Origin: Halarcobacter sp.
GTDB taxonomy: Bacteria; Campylobacterota; Campylobacteria; Campylobacterales; Arcobacteraceae
Length of the DNA: 64,000 bases
Assembly: GCF_963675975.1 (NCBI RefSeq)
Contig: NZ_OY780939.1
Location: 2,728,001 to 2,792,000, forward strand
Reading direction: 5' to 3'
Every line of letters starts with the position of its first letter. Position 1 is the stretch's first letter. Of this stretch, positions 40,817-49,511 are shown piece by piece. The position numbers and the translations under genes were made by a program. The notes beneath the pieces were generated by a model that saw only the letters and a program-made list of their open reading frames with translations, did not search any database and had not been told where the DNA came from.

Positions 40817-41875
40817 TTGTTTAGTTACCAAACATTAAAAAAAGTACTTTTTTTGTTTCAACCTGAAACAGCCCATAATTTAGCCGAGTTTGGATTACGA
40901 TTACTTCCAAATCTAAAAGTAATCAACAACTACATGATAAATAAAAATTTTATTATGGATAAAAGACTAAATCAAGAGATATGTGGAATACAGTTTCAAA
41001 ATCCTGTGGGATTAGCTGCAGGCTTTGATAAAAATGCTACAATGATAAAATCAATGATGGCATTAGGATTTGGTTATACAGAGATTGGTACAATGACACC
41101 AAGACCTCAAGATGGTAATCCAAAGCCAAGAATGTTTAGATATCCTGAATTAAACTCTGTTCAAAATGCTATGGGATTTAATAACGAAGGTTCTGCAAAA
41201 GTTTTAATGAACTTAAAAAAAGTTTATCCATATTCGATACCAATTGGTGCAAATATTGGAAAAAACAAAGTAACTCCTGAAGAGTTTGCACTTCAAGATT
41301 ACAAAATATTAATTAGAAAATTTGAAGATAACAGTGATTATTTGGTTATAAATATTTCAAGTCCAAATACACCAAATTTAAGAGATTTACAAAATGAAAA
41401 GTTTATTACTGAGCTTTTTTCTATGGCAAAAGAGTTAACTAATAAACCAATATTTTTAAAAATTGCACCTGATATGGAAGTTGAAACTGCAATTGAACTT
41501 TGTAAAACTGCTGTTAATGCTGGAGCTTCTGGGATCATTGCAACGAATACTACAATAGATTATTCTTTAGTAGAAGGAGCGCAAGATTTTGGTGGGTTAA
41601 GTGGTGCTTGTTTAACAGATAAATCTTATAATCTATTTAAAGAGATTGCAAAAGAGTTATATGGTAAAACTGTACTAATATCAGTTGGTGGTATTTCTGA
41701 TGCAAAAGAGGCCTATAAAAGATTAAAAGCTGGTGCATCTTTAGTTCAATCTTATACTGGAATGATTTTTGAAGGACCATCAATGGTTAGAAAAATCAAT
41801 GAGGGTATTTTAGAACTTATGAAAGAAGATGGATTTAATAATATATCTGAAGTTATTGGTTCAGATTTAAAATAA
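40817..41875 (+). CDS. pyrD: Dihydroorotate dehydrogenase (quinone), class 2
   Basis: The 352-residue membrane-associated flavoprotein oxidises dihydroorotate to orotate in pyrimidine synthesis and passes electrons to quinone. The N-terminal helical region (FLFQPETAHNLAEFGLRLL) is the class 2 quinone-tunnel domain. FMN-barrel motifs are NPVGLAAGFDKN, MGFNNEG, NISSPNTPNLRDLQ (catalytic Ser) and VQSYTGMIFEGP. It starts at TTG. A 16-base gap leads to the M16 peptidase gene. Confidence 0.97.
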   Translation: MFSYQTLKKVLFLFQPETAHNLAEFGLRLLPNLKVINNYMINKNFIMDKRLNQEICGIQFQNPVGLAAGFDKNATMIKSMMALGFGYTEIGTMTPRPQDGNPKPRMFRYPELNSVQNAMGFNNEGSAKVLMNLKKVYPYSIPIGANIGKNKVTPEEFALQDYKILIRKFEDNSDYLVINISSPNTPNLRDLQNEKFITELFSMAKELTNKPIFLKIAPDMEVETAIELCKTAVNAGASGIIATNTTIDYSLVEGAQDFGGLSGACLTDKSYNLFKEIAKELYGKTVLISVGGISDAKEAYKRLKAGASLVQSYTGMIFEGPSMVRKINEGILELMKEDGFNNISEVIGSDLK

Positions 41876-41891
41876 GAAAGGTTATTGAAAA

Positions 41892-43229
41892 ATGATTTTT
41901 ATGAAAAAATCTAAATTATTTATTATTCATTTTTCATTATTAATTATATTTATGGGAGATTTAATGAGTCAAAGTTTACCAAGTTATTATACGAAAACTT
42001 TAGAAAATGGATTAAAAATTGTTGCTATTCCTATGGATAATGGCTCAAATGTTGTTTCTACAAATATTTTTTATAATGTAGGTAGTAGAAATGAGATTAT
42101 GGGTAAATCTGGGATTGCCCATATGTTAGAACACCTAAACTTTAAATCTACAAAAAATTTAGATGCTGGTGAATTTGATGAGATAGTAAAAGGTTTTGGA
42201 GGGGTTAACAACGCCTCAACATCTTTTGATTACACAAAATATTTTATTAAATCTAGTTCTAAAAATATGGACGAATCTTTAAAACTATTTGCAGAACTAA
42301 TGGAAAACTTAACATTAAAAGATGAAGAGTTCCAACCAGAAAGAGATGTTGTAGCAGAAGAAAGAAGATGGAGAACAGATAATAACCCTATGGGATATTT
42401 ACAATATAGACTTTTTAATAATACTTATATTTACCATCCTTATCACTGGACTCCAATTGGTTTTACAAATGATATTAAAAACTGGACAATTGAAGATATT
42501 AGAGATTTTCACTCTACATATTATCAACCAGCAAATGCAACAGTTGTAATTGCTGGCGATATAACAAAAGAGGAAGTATTCTCTTCAACAGAGAAATATT
42601 TTAAAAATATAAAAAATAAAAAAGAGATACCATCAGTAGTTCATATGGTTGAACCAAAACAAGATGGTGAAAAAAATATTATTGTACATAAAGACACTCA
42701 AGTTGAAATGTTAGCTGTTGCTTATCATATTCCAAACTATGAGCATGAAGACCAAGTTGCACTTTCAGCTTTAAGTGAACTATTAAGTTCAGGAAAAAGT
42801 TCTTATTTACAGAAAGTTTTAGTTGATAAAAAAAGATTAGTTAACTCAGTTTATGCCTATAATATGGAACTAACTGACCCTGGTGTTTTCCTTTTTATGG
42901 CTGTTTGTAATGAAGGTGTAAAAGCTGAAGATGTAAAAAAAGAGATTGATAAAATCATTAAAGATATAAAAAGTGGAAATATCAGTAAAAAAGAGATAGA
43001 AAAAATTAAAATAAATACAAAAGCTGATTTTATTTTTTCACTGGAAAACTCTAGTTCTGTAGCATCTTTATATGGTAGCTACTTTGTTAGAGGAAACACT
43101 AAGCCTTTATTTGAATATGAACAAAGAGTTGAAAAACTAAAAAAAGAAGATATTATTAAAGTTACAAAAAAATATCTTACAAAAGACAATTCAACAACTG
43201 TAATATTAAAAAAAGCTAAAGAGAATTAA
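41892..43229 (+). CDS. M16-family zinc peptidase (insulinase-like)
   Basis: The 445-residue protein has a hydrophobic N-terminus suggesting export (LFIIHFSLLIIFMG), the inverted zinc motif H-x2-E-H in HMLEHLNFKS and the downstream Glu in DVVAEERRWR, all needed for catalysis. The second half is the non-catalytic M16 repeat (LVNSVYAYNMELTDPGVF). It probably degrades peptides in the periplasm. It sits in the conserved msbA-pyrD-M16-dapA order. The next gene overlaps its stop by one base. Confidence 0.93.
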   Translation: MIFMKKSKLFIIHFSLLIIFMGDLMSQSLPSYYTKTLENGLKIVAIPMDNGSNVVSTNIFYNVGSRNEIMGKSGIAHMLEHLNFKSTKNLDAGEFDEIVKGFGGVNNASTSFDYTKYFIKSSSKNMDESLKLFAELMENLTLKDEEFQPERDVVAEERRWRTDNNPMGYLQYRLFNNTYIYHPYHWTPIGFTNDIKNWTIEDIRDFHSTYYQPANATVVIAGDITKEEVFSSTEKYFKNIKNKKEIPSVVHMVEPKQDGEKNIIVHKDTQVEMLAVAYHIPNYEHEDQVALSALSELLSSGKSSYLQKVLVDKKRLVNSVYAYNMELTDPGVFLFMAVCNEGVKAEDVKKEIDKIIKDIKSGNISKKEIEKIKINTKADFIFSLENSSSVASLYGSYFVRGNTKPLFEYEQRVEKLKKEDIIKVTKKYLTKDNSTTVILKKAKEN

Positions 43230-43693
43230 TGGATTATAAAATCACAAAGACAGTTTTTGGAGAGAAGCCAGAATATAATCTTCCAAAACCACTTTTTTTA
43301 GAAGAGATGAAAGAGGAAGGTCTAATAAAACTTTTTGATAAATTTTATGATTTAGTTGCAGATAGTGATATAGGAAACTTCTTTCCACAAGATGAAGAGG
43401 AACTTGAAAAAGTCAAAGCTCATAATGTTAAGTTTTTTATTGAAGCTTGTGGTGGAGAAAAACATTATTCAAACACAGTTGGACACTTTGATATGATAAA
43501 AGCCCATGAACCTTTTTCTATTACAGAAAAAGCTAGAACAGAGTGGCTAGGTTGTATGGAAGAGATATTAAGAGAGTTTGATATATCAGATGAAGCAAAA
43601 AAAAGTTTTTGGGAATATCTGGAAACATTTTCAAAACATACTGTTAATGTAAATACTGGTTTAAAACTACCAGAAGATATAGTAAAAGTTTAA
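43229..43693 (+). CDS. Truncated-haemoglobin-like globin
   Basis: The 154-residue protein has a globin segment: LIKLFDKFYDLVADSDIGNFF, then FDMIKAHEPFSITEKARTEW with the likely proximal His in KAHEPF and a following Trp-Leu-x-Cys-Met helix as in group II truncated haemoglobins. It is cytoplasmic and may bind oxygen or detoxify nitric oxide. In the C. jejuni version of this gene order I do not recall a globin between the M16 peptidase and dapA, so it may be an insertion. Confidence 0.8.
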   Translation: MDYKITKTVFGEKPEYNLPKPLFLEEMKEEGLIKLFDKFYDLVADSDIGNFFPQDEEELEKVKAHNVKFFIEACGGEKHYSNTVGHFDMIKAHEPFSITEKARTEWLGCMEEILREFDISDEAKKSFWEYLETFSKHTVNVNTGLKLPEDIVKV

Positions 43694-43716
43694 TTATAAG
43701 AAAAGGAAAAGATAAT

Positions 43717-44604
43717 ATGGAGATTATTACAGGTGCTATGACCGCACTTATCACCCCATTTAAAAATGGAAAATTAGATACACAAAAATATGAAGAATTA
43801 ATTAAAAGACAAATAGCTCAAGGTATTGATGTGGTTGTTCCTGTTGGTACAACAGGAGAAAGTGCAACACTTTCTGTTGAAGAAGATAAAGAATGTATAG
43901 AGATTGCAGTTGCTACTTGTAAAGGAACTAATGTAAAAGTTATTGCTGGGGCTGGTTCAAATGCTACACATGAAGCTTGCAATATTGCAAAACATGCACA
44001 ATCTGTTGGAGCAGATGGACTTTTATCTGTTGCACCATATTATAACAAACCTTCACAAGAGGGATTATACCAACACTATAAAGCGATTGCACAGTCTGTA
44101 GAGATTCCATTTATGTTATATAATGTACCAGGAAGAACAGGTTCTGATATTTCTGCTGATACAGCAATTAGACTATATGATGATGTAGAAAATATTTATG
44201 CTATAAAAGAGGCTACAGGTTCTCTTGAAAGAGCAATTGAAATAAACTCTCAAAGACCAGATTTTTGTGTTATTTCTGGAGATGATGCTATAGATTTCCC
44301 TATGCTAGCAAATGGAGGGAAAGGTATTATTTCTGTAACAGCTAATCTACTTCCAAATATAAAATCAAAAATTGTACATTCAGTTTTTGAGGGAGATTAC
44401 GATACAGCAAGAAGATTAAATAATGAACTATATCAGTTAAATAAAGTACTTTTTGTTGAACCAAATCCTATTCCAATTAAAGCTGCAATGTACTTAGCTG
44501 GATTATTAGATACATTGGAATATAGATTACCATTAACTGCACCAAGTGCAGATACAATGAAAAAATTAGAAGAAGTATTAAAAAACTATGAGGTGATAAA
44601 ATAA
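43717..44604 (+). CDS. dapA: 4-hydroxy-tetrahydrodipicolinate synthase
   Basis: The 295-residue aldolase-fold enzyme condenses pyruvate with aspartate semialdehyde in lysine and diaminopimelate synthesis. Visible are GTTGESATLSVEE, YNVPGRTGSDI (catalytic Tyr) and IKEATGS with the Schiff-base Lys, then ISGDDAIDFPMLANGGKG. Length is standard. It has AAAAGGAAAAG upstream and overlaps the SDR start by one base. Confidence 0.98.
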   Translation: MEIITGAMTALITPFKNGKLDTQKYEELIKRQIAQGIDVVVPVGTTGESATLSVEEDKECIEIAVATCKGTNVKVIAGAGSNATHEACNIAKHAQSVGADGLLSVAPYYNKPSQEGLYQHYKAIAQSVEIPFMLYNVPGRTGSDISADTAIRLYDDVENIYAIKEATGSLERAIEINSQRPDFCVISGDDAIDFPMLANGGKGIISVTANLLPNIKSKIVHSVFEGDYDTARRLNNELYQLNKVLFVEPNPIPIKAAMYLAGLLDTLEYRLPLTAPSADTMKKLEEVLKNYEVIK

Positions 44605-45383
44605 TGAATGAATTCATGAAGGGGAAGACTTTAGTTATTAGTGGGGGAACTAAAGGAATTGGTAAAGAGTGTGTTTATAAGTTTGCAAGTAATGGTGTAA
44701 ATGTTGCATTTACATATAATTCAAATGCACAAATTGCAGAAGATATTTGTAAAGATGTTGAAGATAAATTTGGTGTAAAATGTAAATGTTATCCATTTAA
44801 TATTCTAGAACCAGAAAAATATAAAGAACTATTTTTAGAAATAGATAAAGATTTTGATAGAGTTGACTTCTTTATTTCAAATGCTATGATTTATGGTAGA
44901 GCTGTTGTTGGTGGATATGGTAAATTTATGAAATTAAAACCAAGAGGATTAAATAATATCTATACTGCAACAGTAAATGCATTTGTTTGTGGAGCTCAAC
45001 AAGCAGCTAAAAGAATGGAAAAAGTTGGTGGTGGTTCAATTGTTTCTTTAAGTAGTACAGGAAACTTAGTTTATATTGAAAACTATTCAGGACATGGAAC
45101 AAATAAAGCTGCTGTTGAAGCAATGGTTAGATATGCTGCAACTGAACTTGGTGAAATGAATATTAGAGTTAATGCTGTTTCAGGAGGTCCTATTGATACA
45201 GATGCACTTAAAGCATTTACAAACTATGAAGAGGTAAAAGCAAAAACTGCTGAATATTCACCATTAAATAGAATTGGACAACCACAAGATTTAGCTCAAT
45301 CATGTTTCTTCTTATGTACTCAAGATGCATCTTGGATTACAGGTCATACACTGATTGTTGATGGTGGGACAACATTTAAATAA
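44604..45383 (+). CDS. FabL-like SDR (probable enoyl-[acyl-carrier-protein] reductase)
   Basis: The 259-residue SDR has cofactor motif GGTKGIG, Ser in SLSSTGN and a catalytic pair spaced Y-x6-K in NYSGHGTNK, as in enoyl-ACP reductases rather than the Y-x3-K of ordinary SDRs. The segments VNAVSGGPIDTDALKAF and ENYSGHGTNKAAVEAMVRY closely resemble B. subtilis FabL as I remember it. A fatty-acid role fits the phospholipid-synthesis gene pgsA that follows with a one-base overlap. Many databases would call it only an SDR, and no biochemical proof is available here. Confidence 0.8.
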   Translation: MNEFMKGKTLVISGGTKGIGKECVYKFASNGVNVAFTYNSNAQIAEDICKDVEDKFGVKCKCYPFNILEPEKYKELFLEIDKDFDRVDFFISNAMIYGRAVVGGYGKFMKLKPRGLNNIYTATVNAFVCGAQQAAKRMEKVGGGSIVSLSSTGNLVYIENYSGHGTNKAAVEAMVRYAATELGEMNIRVNAVSGGPIDTDALKAFTNYEEVKAKTAEYSPLNRIGQPQDLAQSCFFLCTQDASWITGHTLIVDGGTTFK

Positions 45384-45925
45384 TGAAGAAAAGTCTAAAT
45401 CTTCCAAATACACTAGCACTTTTCAGAATAGCATTAGCCCCGCTAATGCTACTTTTCTTAATCGAAAGAGATTTATTAATTTTTGAAAATTGGCATCCAA
45501 GTTGGCTTGACTATTTTGCAGGTTTAATTTTTGTAATAGCTTCTGTAACTGATTTTTTTGATGGATATATAGCAAGAAGCTGGAATCAAATGACTAAACT
45601 AGGAGCAATACTTGACCCCTTAGCAGATAAAATGTTAATGCTTGCAGGGTTTTTAGGTCTAATGGTAATAGATAGAGCTTCAGGATGGGCTGTTTTTTTA
45701 ATTCTTTCAAGGGAATTTTTTATAACAGGATTAAGAGTTGTTGCTGTTGCTGAGGGTAAAAGTGTAGCTTCTACAATGGCAGGAAAAGTTAAAACTGTAT
45801 TTCAAATGATTGCAATAGGTTTTTTAATTATGAATTGGCCATATGCAACTGCACTTTTATGGATAGCTGTTGTTTTAACTATATATTCTGGATATGAATA
45901 TACTAGAGATTATTTTAAAATATAA
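45383..45925 (+). CDS. pgsA: CDP-diacylglycerol-glycerol-3-phosphate 3-phosphatidyltransferase
   Basis: The 180-residue inner-membrane enzyme makes phosphatidylglycerol phosphate. It carries the CDP-alcohol phosphotransferase motif D-G-x2-A-R-x8-G-x3-D-x3-D in the span from TDFFDGYIARSW to ILDPLADK, and several hydrophobic helices. Both flanks are tightly linked: SDR stop overlap and a 9-base gap to rseP. Confidence 0.96.
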   Translation: MKKSLNLPNTLALFRIALAPLMLLFLIERDLLIFENWHPSWLDYFAGLIFVIASVTDFFDGYIARSWNQMTKLGAILDPLADKMLMLAGFLGLMVIDRASGWAVFLILSREFFITGLRVVAVAEGKSVASTMAGKVKTVFQMIAIGFLIMNWPYATALLWIAVVLTIYSGYEYTRDYFKI

Positions 45926-45934
45926 GGATTTTTT

Positions 45935-46996
45935 TTGGGTACAATTACTTTTTTATTAGTACTTTCATTTTTAGTATTTTTTCATGAATTAGGACATTTT
46001 TTAGCAGCAAGATATTTTGGAGTTAAAGTACAAGTTTTTTCAATAGGATTTGGTAAAAAAATCTATGCAAAAGAGTGGAAAGGTACAGTTTGGCAATTTG
46101 CATTGGTCCCACTTGGTGGATATGTAAAAATGAAAGGTCAAGATGATACTAAACCAGGACTTGTTGAAGAGGGAAAAGACTCATATAACAACAAAACACC
46201 TTGGCAAAGAATAGTAATATTATTTGCAGGTCCTTTTGCTAATTTTATCCTTGCAGCTATATTATATTTTGTAATTGCTCTTGCAGGGGCAAACTCTTTA
46301 AGTCCAACAGTTGGTCAAATTCAGCCAAATTCACCTGCTCAAAAAGCTGGAATTCAAGTTGATGATATAATTTTAAAAATAAATGACAAAGATATTAAAA
46401 CTTGGGAAGACTTAGGAGATTATATTAAAAATTCTCATGGTTCACTAAAATTTTTTATACAAAGAGATGGTAAAACCATTGCTAAAACAATAAACCCTTA
46501 TATATCTGATGCCCAAAATATTTTTAAAGAGAATATTAAAAAAAGAATGATTGGAATCTCCCCTGCACCAAAAATTGTAACAATATATCATAATCCTATT
46601 TCTGCCTTAGGCTATGCATGGGATAAAACAATTGAATCCTCAAAAATGATCTTTTTAGGTGTACAAAAACTTATTCAAGGAATTATTCCTAGTTCAGAAG
46701 TTGGTGGAGTTATATCTATTGGAAAAGTAATTTCAGATGCAAGTGAATCATCTATAATTGCCCTACTTGCTATTACAGCACTTATATCTGTAAACTTAGG
46801 AGTTTTAAACCTTCTTCCTATTCCTGCTTTAGATGGTGGTCATATAATGTTTAATCTATATGAAATCATTGCAAGAAGAAAACCTAGTGACAAAGTATTT
46901 ATGTATTTAACATTAGCTGGATGGGTTATTTTAGCCTCTTTAATGTTACTTGGTATATATAATGATATAAATAGAATATTTTTAAAAGGTGAATAA
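45935..46996 (+). CDS. rseP: Site-2 intramembrane metalloprotease RseP
   Basis: The 353-residue protease starts at TTG. The first helix holds the zinc motif HELGH, one PDZ domain lies at about residues 120-190 (VGQIQPNSPAQKAGIQVDDI), and the C-terminal helix contains NLLPIPALDGGH with the third zinc ligand. It cleaves membrane-embedded substrates such as anti-sigma factors or signal-peptide remnants. No anti-sigma gene is nearby. The YggS gene overlaps by one base. Confidence 0.96.
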   Translation: MGTITFLLVLSFLVFFHELGHFLAARYFGVKVQVFSIGFGKKIYAKEWKGTVWQFALVPLGGYVKMKGQDDTKPGLVEEGKDSYNNKTPWQRIVILFAGPFANFILAAILYFVIALAGANSLSPTVGQIQPNSPAQKAGIQVDDIILKINDKDIKTWEDLGDYIKNSHGSLKFFIQRDGKTIAKTINPYISDAQNIFKENIKKRMIGISPAPKIVTIYHNPISALGYAWDKTIESSKMIFLGVQKLIQGIIPSSEVGGVISIGKVISDASESSIIALLAITALISVNLGVLNLLPIPALDGGHIMFNLYEIIARRKPSDKVFMYLTLAGWVILASLMLLGIYNDINRIFLKGE

Positions 46997-47673
46997 TGGA
47001 AAAAGAACTTGCTGTTAAAAATTTAGATAAAGTTATTACAAAAGTTGAAGCATCTAGACTTAGAGTTTCGGAGCATCATATAGTAAAAATTATTGGAATT
47101 TCTAAATATTCTACTGCTGAAGATGTTAAAACTCTTTATGAAGTTGGACAAAGAGCTTTTGGTGAAAATAAAGTTCAAGATTTAAAAACAAAAAAAGAAG
47201 ATCTAGATGATCTACCTATTGAGTGGCATTTTGTAGGAAGACTTCAAAAAAATAAAATAAACAATCTAATTGATTTAAGCCCTACTTTAATGCACTCGCT
47301 AGATTCAATTGAACTAGCAGAAGAATTAAATAAAAAACTAGAAGCAAAAAATAAAAAGATGTCTTGTTTACTTCAAATAAATTCTGCTTATGAAGATAGT
47401 AAAGCTGGAGTTGAACCTAGTGAAGCTGTATCAATATATAAATATATAAATGAAAATTTTGAAAATATCAGATTAAAAGGTGTAATGAGTATCGGTGCTC
47501 ATACTAATGAAAGAGAAGTGGTAAAAAAATCGTTCATTACTACAAAAAATATTTTTGATGAACTTAAACCTTTTGGTGCAAAATATTGTTCTATGGGTAT
47601 GAGTTCAGATTTTGATTTAGCGATTGCTTGTGGATCAAATATGATTAGAGTTGGTTCTACTTTATTTAAGTAA
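46996..47673 (+). CDS. YggS-family pyridoxal-phosphate homeostasis protein
   Basis: The 225-residue protein is a single alanine-racemase-like barrel. The PLP-binding Lys is in GISKYSTAEDV, followed by FGENKVQDL, EWHFVGRLQKNK and CSMGMSSDFDLAIACGSNMIRVG, all typical. It controls free PLP rather than acting as a racemase. It is last gene of the dapA-SDR-pgsA-rseP run. Confidence 0.96.
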   Translation: MEKELAVKNLDKVITKVEASRLRVSEHHIVKIIGISKYSTAEDVKTLYEVGQRAFGENKVQDLKTKKEDLDDLPIEWHFVGRLQKNKINNLIDLSPTLMHSLDSIELAEELNKKLEAKNKKMSCLLQINSAYEDSKAGVEPSEAVSIYKYINENFENIRLKGVMSIGAHTNEREVVKKSFITTKNIFDELKPFGAKYCSMGMSSDFDLAIACGSNMIRVGSTLFK

Positions 47674-47700
47674 AACTATACTCAATTCTAAAATATTTTA

Positions 47701-47709
47701 TGCTATAAT
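47701..47709 (+). promoter_or_regulatory. Extended -10 promoter of the LRR gene
   Basis: TGCTATAAT, a perfect extended -10 (TGn plus TATAAT), ends 55 bases before the LRR start. No good -35 is seen, as expected for extended -10 promoters. Confidence 0.5.
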
Positions 47710-47764
47710 TCAAAAATAATTTTTTTATTCTTCAAAATTATATTTTCCTAACTAAAGGTGCCAA

Positions 47765-49264
47765 ATGAAAAGTTTAAGTGATATACGTAAATGGTTAAAA
47801 AATAAAAATGTAGAAAATTATACAGTTTCAGAAGATTTATATATCACAGTTCATGGTAATGTTGATTTAGATGGAAAAGTTAATGAAAGAGAACTTCCAG
47901 TAAAATTTGAAGTTGTTGATGGCTACTTTAATATTGCAAATAATAATTTAGAAACTCTAGAAGGGTGTCCTAAAAAAGTAGCTAGAGATTTCAACTGTTC
48001 AAATAATAAAATAACAAGCCTTTTTGGTGGTCCTCAAATTGTTGGAGACTTTGATTGTTCAAACAATGAATTAAAAAATAATTTATCTTATGGGCCTAAA
48101 GAGGTATATGGATACTATAATTGTTCAAATAATAGATTATCAACTATTGATGGAGCTCCAAGAAGTATTGTAGAGTATTTCAATTGTTCTAACAACCTAC
48201 TTACAAGTTTAAAAGGTGGACCTAAATATGTTGATGGTTTTTTTGATTGTTCACAAAATAGATTAGAAACATTAAAAGGTGGACCAATTACTGTTGGGCA
48301 AGATTACATTTGTTATTGGAATCAATTAAAAAATTTAAGTGATGTAGCAGATGAAATTTCTTGGAATCTTATTACTGATATCTCTTTAAACCATATTACA
48401 AAAAGTTTTGATGAAGAGAAAAAGGTTTGGACATACAAAGGTGAAGAGGTAATTGGTCATATTTATAAACCATTACTTGACCTAACAGATAAAGATGATA
48501 TTAGAAGATGGCTTAGCAAACATGGAGTTAAAGATTTCCATATCTTAAAAGATAACTCTGTTAAAGTACAAGGGGATGTAAGCTTTTCTAAAAAGTTGGA
48601 AAACCTTTCAAAACTACCACTTAGATTCCATGAAGTTACAGGTGATTTTGATATTAGTGATAATGTTTTAACAACCCTTGAAGGTTCTCCAAAAAGAGTA
48701 GGAGGAAGTTTTTTAGCATATAAAAATGAATTAACTTCTCTAAAAGGTGGACCAATTGAAGTTGGTAAAAACTTTATTATATTAAGAAATAATATCACAT
48801 CATTAGAATATTCACCAGTAAAAGTAAAAGAGGATTATATTTGTTCACATAACCCACTAAAAAGTTTAGTTGGTGTTGTAGATGTTGGAGGAAATATTTT
48901 TACTAATCTACTTATTGAAGGTTTAAAATACCAAGAGTTCACATATAACTCAGTTAAAACATATAAATATGATGGTGATGCCATATTAAAATATATTGAA
49001 AAAGAGTGTAAAGTTTTAACTGAAGAAGAACAAGTATTTGAAATGACTAGAAGAAATATTCAAAATGCTATTAATAAAATGATAAATAATGATACTCTAA
49101 AAAAAGAGATGATTAATGATACACTTCTTAAAAATTTAACTAAGTATAATCTACACGATTTAAAAGAGATGGTACTTATTATTAAGAATCCTCCAAAAGA
49201 GAGAGAAAAGAAAGAATTATCAGAAGAAGAGATTTTACAATCAGTATTTGACCAAGAGATTTAA
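47765..49264 (+). CDS. Internally duplicated leucine-rich-repeat-like protein of unknown function
   Basis: The 499-residue protein has no signal peptide. It consists of two similar halves. Each begins with a cap (SDIRKWLKNKNV at the start; DDIRRWLSKHGV at about 242) and a beta-rich lead-in, then ~22-residue repeats of the form FxCSNNxLTSLKGGPxxVGx. About seven repeats are in the first half and four or five weaker ones in the second. A charged helical tail (about 410-499) lacks repeats. This style, with Cys-Ser-Asn-Asn and Gly-Gly-Pro, resembles LRR proteins I know from large phages. A binding role is inferred; no partner is evident. Confidence 0.75.
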   Translation: MKSLSDIRKWLKNKNVENYTVSEDLYITVHGNVDLDGKVNERELPVKFEVVDGYFNIANNNLETLEGCPKKVARDFNCSNNKITSLFGGPQIVGDFDCSNNELKNNLSYGPKEVYGYYNCSNNRLSTIDGAPRSIVEYFNCSNNLLTSLKGGPKYVDGFFDCSQNRLETLKGGPITVGQDYICYWNQLKNLSDVADEISWNLITDISLNHITKSFDEEKKVWTYKGEEVIGHIYKPLLDLTDKDDIRRWLSKHGVKDFHILKDNSVKVQGDVSFSKKLENLSKLPLRFHEVTGDFDISDNVLTTLEGSPKRVGGSFLAYKNELTSLKGGPIEVGKNFIILRNNITSLEYSPVKVKEDYICSHNPLKSLVGVVDVGGNIFTNLLIEGLKYQEFTYNSVKTYKYDGDAILKYIEKECKVLTEEEQVFEMTRRNIQNAINKMINNDTLKKEMINDTLLKNLTKYNLHDLKEMVLIIKNPPKEREKKELSEEEILQSVFDQEI

Positions 49265-49274
49265 AAGGTAAAAA

Positions 49275-49511
49275 ATGGAAATTTCTAATAATCTTAATAG
49301 ATATGATTCAACAATACAACCTAATTCTAAACAGAATATTCAAGTAAATCCAAAAAATAGTATTAAACAATTTAACGAAGCTTTTAAAGTTGAGATTAGC
49401 CAAAGAGCAATGACAAGTTTAGAATTCAATGATGAAAGCATAAATTTTCCTGTACACAATGAAGATGTTCTTCAGTACAGTGAAAATCTTAGCTTAACAT
49501 TTAAACCTTAA
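49275..49511 (+). CDS. Small hypothetical protein
   Basis: The 78-residue protein starts 10 bases after the LRR stop, behind AAAAGG. It is polar, Asn/Ser/Gln-rich and lacks Cys, a signal peptide or a transmembrane helix. A short amphipathic stretch ([19 protein letters not shown]) is the only likely helix. It is probably co-transcribed with the LRR gene. It shares four bases with the 3' end of the convergent trpC. I do not recognise it. Confidence 0.55.
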   Translation: MEISNNLNRYDSTIQPNSKQNIQVNPKNSIKQFNEAFKVEISQRAMTSLEFNDESINFPVHNEDVLQYSENLSLTFKP

